From contig WFNQ01000231.1 of NCBI GenBank assembly GCA_015488565.1, forward strand, positions 1-37,082: DNA of 37,082 nt. The letters are read 5' to 3'. Every line of letters starts with the position of its first letter. Position 1 is the stretch's first letter. The stretch comes from Thiomicrorhabdus sp. (GTDB taxonomy: Bacteria; Pseudomonadota; Gammaproteobacteria; Thiomicrospirales; Thiomicrospiraceae). The translations under genes and the position numbers were made by a program. The notes beneath the pieces were generated by a model that made no database searches, was not told the DNA's origin, and saw only the letters and a program-made list of their open reading frames with translations. This document shows, one piece after another, positions 1-5,296 of the stretch.

Positions 1-104
1 AAACAAAACGAATATCCAAAAACTTAAATCGATTTTTAACTCACGTTAAAACTCACTTAACAATTTAATCTTTAAACAACTTAGCTTTAAAAAGGGATAA
101 TAAA

Positions 105-1910
105 ATGAAAATTCTAAAACATTTAATCGCTTTTGCCTTCATATTAGGCATAAGCTCAATGGCATCGGCCGCTATACCGCCGCCGCCAGTAAACCAAAAC
201 TTGGGTATTCCTGATACCTCATTCTCAAACTTTGATCAAACGCTTTGTCAAGCCTGTCACTGGGCTTCCTATAGAGGCATTCCTACATTAAGTGGTGCAC
301 CTGTTAAAAAGGGATACAACCCAAACAGACACCATTTAGCAGTCGGCACTGAAATTGATGGAAAACCTGAGTTTCCTCCCTTTCGTGATTCTGATGGAGA
401 TGGTCAAAATGATACACATTTTAACTGCTTAAACTGTCATATCGTTGTTACTGAAGGTGTTGATATCGAAACAGCCATCCTTTCCGATGTTATTGTATAC
501 AACTACCGTAACTGCTTAAACTGCCACTCAAGAGACGCAGGACCGCTTACCGTTCACCATGCAACAGACCTAGCTCAAACAGGTTTTTGTTTCCGCTGTC
601 ACGGTGGATTAGTGCGTGGTATTGATGTTGATACCGTAACAGGTAAAAAGCCAGATCCAGATAATGTTGGTGAAACCGTTCCTGTAGACATACCAACCTA
701 CTCTCCCAGCATAATCACCCCTTGGCGTAGTGCCAAGCCGAATGGTGATGGTTCTCAAAAAAACCATGCTAACACATCACCTGGAAACTGTAATTTCTGT
801 CATAACACCGCAGAAGGTGCGCCAGACGGAGGCAACGGTGCAGGAACGATTCTTGGTGATGAAGGAGGTACGATGCAAGTTGTTAACCTACCTGATGGCA
901 GTACCTTCAATGCACCTATCTTGACGAACGCACAAAACCACCACAACACTGGTTTCTTTGAAGATAACAGATGTACATGGTGTCACATCATTGATGGTTC
1001 ATTTCAAACTGGTGGATATGCGATTCGTGCATGTCAGCGTTGTCATGATAGAACCACTCTTCACAACATTGAGTTTGATAAAGATGGTGATGGTGTAGTC
1101 GCTGGTGGCGAAGAAGCTTATTACGGTCACATTGGTAACCAAAAGAACTGTTGGGGTTGTCACGGTAACAACAAAAAAGTACAAGACGAAAATGGTGACT
1201 GGGTTGATGCCAGAGATACTCTAGGCGTTGATATCTACAGCCAAGGTGTTGTTGTTTCGGATGAAGACAATGCTCGAATATCTTCTGTGGTTAAAGCACT
1301 CATTCCAACTATTAATTCGTTAAGTACGCAAACTGTTTCTTCTGGTGTTGAAGCTACCATCACGATTGATGGAATGAACATGGTTAACTCCAGCTTAAGC
1401 AAAGAGTACGAATATGGTGAAGATGGAGCAATCCTTCTTGATGAAAATAGAAAACCTATTTCTCAAACGATTACAAATACCTGGACTTCAGAAGTTGTAG
1501 TAACGGATAAAAACAACAATAATGTTGTTATTGTTCCTGATTACCAAGATACCAATAAACTAGAGTTTACACTTCCAGCAACCTTGGCTCCTGGATTCTA
1601 TCAAGTTTCATTGAAAAAAGAAGGGCATGTTTCTAACCCGATTGGTCTGACAGTTACTCCTGCAATAGCAGTTCGACAAGCAGTTGTTTTTACTCCTTAT
1701 GGCGGTCTTGTAATTATGTCTGGATTAAACTTCATGGATGCTCTTCCTAATGGAATGACTTATAAACTTATTGATCAAGATGGAAACGCTCCAAAGCGCA
1801 TCTATCTATGGAGAGATGACTTTATTATTGCTCTATTTGACAACATCCCTGAAAGCGTCACTGTTGACAACCTTTACAATGAAAAAACAATACCTTTAAC
1901 ACGGTATTAA
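105..1910 (+). CDS. Secreted octahaem c-type cytochrome with C-terminal IPT/TIG-like domains
   Basis: 601 aa with a Sec signal (MKILKHL...SSMASAA, about residues 1-23), so it is exported and matured by the cytochrome c machinery. Eight CxxCH haem sites begin at Cys48, 108, 137, 162, 229, 290, 310 and 349. They fall into two four-haem blocks (48-166 and 229-353) with comparable spacing and with His-His pairs (76-77, 151-152, 279-280) that could be distal ligands. Two acidic Ca2+-type loops are visible: DSDGDGQND (95-103) and a full EF-hand-like loop at 325-336. Residues from about 400 to the end carry no haem motif and look like two beta-rich IPT/TIG (Ig-like) domains, starting at IPTINSLSTQTVSSG. 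This could anchor the haem part to a surface or partner. The AAGGGA ribosome site 9 nt upstream supports the start. A strong terminator follows. I do not recognise a named family. It is not an HAO-type octahaem enzyme on visible motifs. Electron transfer is certain in kind; the partner and location are inferred. Confidence 0.9.
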   Translation: MKILKHLIAFAFILGISSMASAAIPPPPVNQNLGIPDTSFSNFDQTLCQACHWASYRGIPTLSGAPVKKGYNPNRHHLAVGTEIDGKPEFPPFRDSDGDGQNDTHFNCLNCHIVVTEGVDIETAILSDVIVYNYRNCLNCHSRDAGPLTVHHATDLAQTGFCFRCHGGLVRGIDVDTVTGKKPDPDNVGETVPVDIPTYSPSIITPWRSAKPNGDGSQKNHANTSPGNCNFCHNTAEGAPDGGNGAGTILGDEGGTMQVVNLPDGSTFNAPILTNAQNHHNTGFFEDNRCTWCHIIDGSFQTGGYAIRACQRCHDRTTLHNIEFDKDGDGVVAGGEEAYYGHIGNQKNCWGCHGNNKKVQDENGDWVDARDTLGVDIYSQGVVVSDEDNARISSVVKALIPTINSLSTQTVSSGVEATITIDGMNMVNSSLSKEYEYGEDGAILLDENRKPISQTITNTWTSEVVVTDKNNNNVVIVPDYQDTNKLEFTLPATLAPGFYQVSLKKEGHVSNPIGLTVTPAIAVRQAVVFTPYGGLVIMSGLNFMDALPNGMTYKLIDQDGNAPKRIYLWRDDFIIALFDNIPESVTVDNLYNEKTIPLTRY

Positions 1911-1918
1911 TTAAAAAA

Positions 1919-1946
1919 ACAGATACGCACTAAACCACGTATCTGT
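1919..1946. other. Hairpin immediately after the octahaem cytochrome gene
   Basis: Perfect 9-bp inverted repeat ACAGATACG / CGTATCTGT with a 10-nt loop, starting 9 nt after the stop codon and preceded by seven A. No T run follows it on the + strand, so it is more likely a 3' mRNA-stabilising hairpin, or a terminator for antisense transcription, than the main terminator, which comes next. Confidence 0.5.
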
Positions 1947-1953
1947 TCATATT

Positions 1954-1990
1954 AAAAAAGCGGAACTCACTCTGTGGCTTCCGCTTTTTT
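1954..1990. terminator. Strong bidirectional intrinsic terminator
   Basis: Perfect 12-bp stem AAAAAAGCGGAA / TTCCGCTTTTTT with a 13-nt loop. The flanking A6 and T6 tracts make it work in both directions. It separates the octahaem cytochrome transcript from the prolyl isomerase gene. Confidence 0.9.
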
Positions 1991-2054
1991 AATACATAAA
2001 TTTTAGTAACAACCCAATGTGGTTATAAATATGATTAAAAAAGAGCTAAATATC

Positions 2055-3008
2055 ATGAAGCTATATAAAAAAACACTAGCAACAACCCTTATCATTGCCA
2101 GTACAGCATTCTCCATTCAATCAACAGCCTCTACCTCAAATACAAATACTCAAACAAAAGAGCAGCCCCCCTCTTCTAAAATTATGTTAGCCAAAGTCAA
2201 CGACCACCCCATTTACCTATACCAACTAGAATCACAAATCCAAGCTGAGCTCAAAAAATATCAAAAACTAACTTCTAAAAAACTCTCTTCAGAACTAAAA
2301 TCTAGAGCCAGAACTAAAATTTTACAGCAATACATTAATGCAGAGCTAATCCTTCAAGACAGCCAAAAACACCCTGTTAACAACATTGAAGAAAAAGTTA
2401 CACAATACATAGAAAAAGCAAAAGAAAACAACCTCCCTATTAAAGATGAAACCTCCATAAAGCGCCAGATTCACATTAATGAATACCTTAAAGCACACGA
2501 CTTAACCTCACCTCAACCATCAGAGGCCGATATTAAGGCCTTTTATGAACAAGGAAAAAAACAATTTATTTCCACCGAAGATAAAGTTCATGTTCAGCAT
2601 ATCTTTGTAACAAAAGAGAATAAAGAGCAAATAAACAAAGCAAAAAAATTACTTGAAAATGGACAATCTTTTGAAAACGTTGCAAAGGAGTATTCTGAAG
2701 ATGAAAACACCAAAGAGAAAAGCGGTGATTTAGGTTTTATTATCAAAGACTACATGCCAAAAGAATTTGAAAACATTGCTTTTACGATTCAAAAGGCAAC
2801 GCTCAGCGACATTATAGAAACAGAAGAAGGTTACCATATCCTAAAAGTACTTGAAGCCAAGCCTGCTGGAACCCCCATACCGTATGAAAAAATGAAGGAT
2901 TTTTTAGCTCGTGGACTCGCCTCAAAAATCAAGGAAGAAAAAATAAAAGCTCACCTAAAAAAATTACAAAATAACGCTAAAATTGAAATTTTTAACCTTC
3001 AAAAATAA
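2055..3008 (+). CDS. Exported parvulin-type peptidyl-prolyl cis-trans isomerase (PpiC/SurA/PrsA-like)
   Basis: A 317-aa exported foldase. I chose ATG 2055 (MKLYKKTLATTL...) because it begins a clean Sec signal and has AAGAG 9 nt upstream. In-frame starts at 2019 and 2031 would add a charged stretch before the signal, and a TATAAA -10-like box lies at 2024-2029. After the signal comes a SurA_N-like helical segment starting near ILAKVNDHPIYLYQLE. The rotamase domain runs from about VHVQHIFV to GYHILKVLEAK, with the family signatures SFENVAKEYSED, SGDLGFI and the GYHILKV end. A Lys/Glu-rich C-terminal helix follows. Parvulins of this kind catalyse prolyl isomerisation and chaperone proteins outside the cytoplasmic membrane. 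Lying between two multihaem cytochromes, it may be a dedicated foldase for them (inference). There is no lipobox, so it is probably periplasmic and soluble or signal-anchored. Confidence 0.88.
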   Translation: MKLYKKTLATTLIIASTAFSIQSTASTSNTNTQTKEQPPSSKIMLAKVNDHPIYLYQLESQIQAELKKYQKLTSKKLSSELKSRARTKILQQYINAELILQDSQKHPVNNIEEKVTQYIEKAKENNLPIKDETSIKRQIHINEYLKAHDLTSPQPSEADIKAFYEQGKKQFISTEDKVHVQHIFVTKENKEQINKAKKLLENGQSFENVAKEYSEDENTKEKSGDLGFIIKDYMPKEFENIAFTIQKATLSDIIETEEGYHILKVLEAKPAGTPIPYEKMKDFLARGLASKIKEEKIKAHLKKLQNNAKIEIFNLQK

Positions 3009-3111
3009 CTAAGCATAAGCTAAAAATAGCGTTTTTACTTAATAAAAGGTATAATCCTGAGTTAAGTTTTTACAAGAAGCTTAATCTGTAAAATAAACAC
3101 AACGTCTGCTT

Positions 3112-3143
3112 GTTGATTTTTGAATACAAATTTAAAAATCAAC
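3112..3143. other. Hairpin in the leader of the PEP-CTERM gene
   Basis: Perfect 10-bp inverted repeat GTTGATTTTT / AAAAATCAAC with a 12-nt loop, in the 214-bp gap before the PEP-CTERM gene. A TATAAT box lies upstream at 3050-3055 without a convincing -35, so transcription may start near 3062 and place the hairpin in a leader of about 160 nt. No T tract follows, so terminator function is unlikely. Confidence 0.45.
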
Positions 3144-3222
3144 TTAAGATTGCACTAGTTAATCTTTTTAAGTCCTTGGGGGAGGAGCTAGGTAGACACT
3201 CTCAAAACTGGAGTACTAAAAA

Positions 3223-3870
3223 ATGAATTACCAAAAACAACTTATTGCTACTGTGTTGCTAGCCATTGCAACGTCTTCAGCACAAGCACTTGAAACCACA
3301 ATTGACTTTGAAAATCAAACATCTACTGGAGTACTCAACAATGTGCCAAACTTAACAATAGGGGATGTTACCTTTGATGCGAGCGGTGGTGACTCTACTT
3401 TATTTATTGATAATTTAGGTAGCGATTTAGGTGGTGACTTCTCTGGCAACTATATAACAAACGGATTTTTAGGATTTTCAACATTAACTTTCTCATTTGC
3501 GACTCCTGTAAGCCAGTTTTCATTTAACCTTGGTAATAACCAAAATGATTGGGAACTAACCGCTTTTGATACTTCAGATATGACAATAGGCGACTCTTTA
3601 CTCATTAATAGAATCCCCCCAAATTCTTCTAACAATGGTGCACTATTTGGCATATCGTCAACTAATTATGATATATCTTACGCCACTTTAGTAATGGGTT
3701 CAGGACCTCCAAGCCCATTTCCTATAACAGATGAAATTGAGTTTGACAACCTTAAATACACAACGGCAGTCTCACCAGTCCCTGAACCTTCTACCTATGC
3801 TCTAATGTTAGGTGGACTAGGCATGGTTGCTTTTATGGCGTATCGTCGACGTAAAACAGAAAATTCTTAA
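3223..3870 (+). CDS. PEP-CTERM sorting-domain surface protein
   Basis: 215 aa. It has an N-terminal Sec signal (MNYQKQLIATVLLAIATSSAQA) and, at the C-terminus, the classic PEP-CTERM tripartite signal: PVPEPSTYALML, a hydrophobic segment (GGLGMVAFMAY) and an RRRK cluster. Such proteins are recognised by an exosortase, cleaved near the PEP motif and delivered to the cell surface or extracellular matrix. The middle (about 24-180) is Asn/Gly/Ser/Thr-rich and beta-strand-like, with no Cys, as is usual for PEP-CTERM beta-sandwich proteins. Its function is unknown. GGAG 9 nt before the ATG supports the start. No exosortase gene is in the window, so one must be elsewhere if the protein is sorted. A strong terminator follows. 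Its position between the prolyl isomerase and the tetrahaem cytochrome suggests a surface-structure role, but that is only neighbourhood inference. Confidence 0.9.
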   Translation: MNYQKQLIATVLLAIATSSAQALETTIDFENQTSTGVLNNVPNLTIGDVTFDASGGDSTLFIDNLGSDLGGDFSGNYITNGFLGFSTLTFSFATPVSQFSFNLGNNQNDWELTAFDTSDMTIGDSLLINRIPPNSSNNGALFGISSTNYDISYATLVMGSGPPSPFPITDEIEFDNLKYTTAVSPVPEPSTYALMLGGLGMVAFMAYRRRKTENS

Positions 3871-3898
3871 TATTCAGATTGCATTATGTTAAGTAAAT

Positions 3899-3926
3899 AA
3901 AAAGGCAACATTGGTTGCCTTTTTTT
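3899..3926 (+). terminator. Intrinsic terminator after the PEP-CTERM gene
   Basis: Perfect 11-bp stem AAAAAGGCAAC / GTTGCCTTTTT with a 4-nt loop, extended to a seven-T run at 3920-3926. It lies 28 nt after the stop codon. Confidence 0.92.
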
Positions 3927-3954
3927 ATGCCTAAAACTCACGGACAAAATAAAG

Positions 3955-3960
3955 TATAAT
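3955..3960 (+). promoter_or_regulatory. Probable -10 box for the tetrahaem cytochrome gene
   Basis: A perfect TATAAT lies 111 nt before the ATG and just downstream of the previous terminator, so this gene must have its own promoter here. The hexamer at the usual -35 distance is poor, suggesting an activator-dependent or weak promoter. The implied leader is about 105 nt. Confidence 0.45.
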
Positions 3961-4071
3961 ACTATTCTCAAGAGTACTTCAATGATTTCTTAATAGTCTG
4001 CGTGTAATTAAGAACGACTGCTTCTAACCCAAACACATTAATAACACAATGTATAAAAAAGGACCTTATTT

Positions 4072-4623
4072 ATGAAACACCTTAAAAAGAGCTTATTTAT
4101 ACTCTATATACTTACCCTGGCAAGCATTACAACAACCACTCACAGTAGAGGAATGAAAATATTCGATGGTCCGCCTACCGCTCCCCAATGCCGTAACTGC
4201 CATTACGACTTAGAACGATTTCCCTTACTTGGGCTCTACTTAGGGTTAAGAAATCCAGATCGACACCATCTTTTAATCGGAACAACCATTCCCCCTAGAT
4301 CTCGCTCAAAGGCGCCCGATGCGATAGGCGCGACAAATGAAGGGGGACGTTATAACTGTTTTTCATGCCATTTAATGATGCCAGAAAAAGCCGCCCCCCT
4401 TGAAGAAAATTTTAACATTGTCGAGCCCTTTAGAGACTGTCTACAATGCCATCCTGCCTGGATTGTAACGGGACCACCGGGTGGAATGGGAGGCCGTCGT
4501 GGAAGTAGCACTGAAAGTGAAATAAGCAACGTACACATGACCAGCGAATCCACGCTATTTAACCAACGTCAATGTCGTGCTTGCCATACTGGTGGAATGG
4601 GTGGAGGTGGAATGGGTAGATGA
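4072..4623 (+). CDS. Secreted tetrahaem c-type cytochrome, paralogous to each half of the octahaem protein
   Basis: 183 aa with a Sec signal (MKHLKKSLFILYILTLASITTTTHS). Four CxxCH sites begin at Cys40, 96, 123 and 168. The block NPDRHHLLIGT (61-71) between haems 1 and 2 matches NPNRHHLAVGT of the octahaem cytochrome, and the haem 2, 3 and 4 contexts (YNCFSCH, FRDCLQCH, VHMTS...CRACH) match HFNCLNCH, YRNCLNCH and VHHAT...CFRCH there. The two genes therefore share a tetrahaem module. Between haems 3 and 4 there is a Gly/Met/Arg-rich insertion (GPPGGMGGRRGS), and the protein ends in a Gly/Met-rich tail (GGMGGGGMGR). AAGGA 9 nt upstream fixes the start, and a 15-bp-stem terminator follows. It may be a periplasmic or surface electron carrier working with the octahaem protein (inference). 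No known family name was recognised. Confidence 0.9.
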   Translation: MKHLKKSLFILYILTLASITTTTHSRGMKIFDGPPTAPQCRNCHYDLERFPLLGLYLGLRNPDRHHLLIGTTIPPRSRSKAPDAIGATNEGGRYNCFSCHLMMPEKAAPLEENFNIVEPFRDCLQCHPAWIVTGPPGGMGGRRGSSTESEISNVHMTSESTLFNQRQCRACHTGGMGGGGMGR

Positions 4624-4670
4624 TAACCTTCTTCTACTTAATGCCAATCTTTACTCGCTCTTAGCTCAAA

Positions 4671-4708
4671 AATAAATTAAGCCCCTGAAAAAAGGGGCTT
4701 AATTTATT
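4671..4708. terminator. Bidirectional terminator between the tetrahaem cytochrome and the lipoprotein gene
   Basis: Perfect 15-bp stem AATAAATTAAGCCCC / GGGGCTTAATTTATT with an 8-nt loop. It is U-rich on the + strand side and A-rich before the stem (T-rich on the - strand), so it can end both convergent transcripts. Confidence 0.88.
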
Positions 4709-4734
4709 AAAATATTTATTTGAAAATAAACATC

Positions 4735-4810
4735 AAGCTCTAACCCCCTATTAGAAACACGAATTAGAGTGTAAGTAATTGACGGACTTTCTATTAGGGG
4801 ATTAGGGCAA
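4735..4810. repeat. 76-bp inverted-repeat element, copy A of an intergenic family
   Basis: The ends are imperfect 23-bp inverted repeats (18 of 23 positions match), the best part being CCCCTATTAGAAA (4745-4757) against TTTCTATTAGGGG (4788-4800). Inside the left arm is the 13-mer TAGAAACACGAAT (4752-4764), which is also in copy C (34011-34023 area) and, with one change, in copy B near 15.6 kb. There is no coding capacity. It sits between convergent genes downstream of a terminator, a typical place for a REP- or MITE-like element. Confidence 0.55.
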
Positions 4811-4818
4811 TAAAAAAA

Positions 4819-5193
4819 TTACTGAGCACGATCAGCTTCAATTTTTTGAAACACATTTTTTAAGTCTTGTTCCAGCTTTACGGCTTCTTCTTTCGACATA
4901 TCTGAGTTTTCAGAGATTTTTGCAACCAACCCTTTTACTTCAGAATCCAGTTTTTCAGGTGGAATCCCTTCTGCAGAACTCAGAGCCTCTTTAATGGCCG
5001 TTTTTTGCTCAGGCGTTTGAACTCTTTCAATCGCTCCTTTTACTTTTTCGACTGTTTTAATCTCTTCCGTTTGAACTTCTGATGCGGTAGCCGCATCAGA
5101 AGCCACTTTATTATTCGACTCTTGCTCTGACTCACTACAGCCAGCTGAAAAAACCGTCATTACTGCAACCAAACTCATCCACTTCATATTCAT
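4819..5193 (-). CDS. Small predicted lipoprotein of unknown function
   Basis: 124 aa. The N-terminus MNMKWMSLVAVMTVFSAGC fits a lipoprotein signal with Cys19 as the lipidated residue; the lipobox SAGC is slightly atypical at -3. The mature part is very rich in Glu, Lys, Ala, Ser and Gln, without further Cys or aromatic residues, and is predicted to be mostly helical. A low-complexity linker (residues 20-45) is followed by a helical domain. AAGAG 8 nt upstream supports the first ATG (a second in-frame ATG lies 6 nt later). It is a single-gene unit, with priA ending 103 bp upstream on the same strand. No family was recognised, and its role in the envelope is inferred from the signal only. Confidence 0.75.
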   Translation of the reverse strand: MNMKWMSLVAVMTVFSAGCSESEQESNNKVASDAATASEVQTEEIKTVEKVKGAIERVQTPEQKTAIKEALSSAEGIPPEKLDSEVKGLVAKISENSDMSKEEAVKLEQDLKNVFQKIEADRAQ

Positions 5194-5296
5194 AATGTTT
5201 ACTCTTTATTCCATTAAAAAAAATAATATTAAATATTATTGCCCCCCTTTTAAATGGGTATTTTACCTTATTAAAAAGCGAGTCACCACATACGAT

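Noticed and set aside
1..104. Two AACTCAC repeats upstream of the octahaem gene, with a similar AACTCACG upstream of the tetrahaem gene near 3935.
   Set aside because: The shared word is only 8 nt in AT-rich DNA and the spacing to the genes differs. It is worth remembering only if it recurs upstream of other cytochrome genes.
105..1910. Assignment of the octahaem cytochrome to hydroxylamine oxidoreductase or octahaem nitrite/tetrathionate reductase.
   Set aside because: All eight sites are plain CxxCH with no CxxCK, the spacing is modular (4+4), and half of the protein is a haem-free beta-rich region, so those enzyme families do not fit.
3207..3335. ACTGGAGTACT occurs twice, before the PEP-CTERM start codon and again at 3325-3335, each followed closely by an ATG.
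   Set aside because: The second ATG is out of frame and opens only a very short frame, and two copies of an 11-mer containing a Shine-Dalgarno core are not enough to claim a regulatory repeat.
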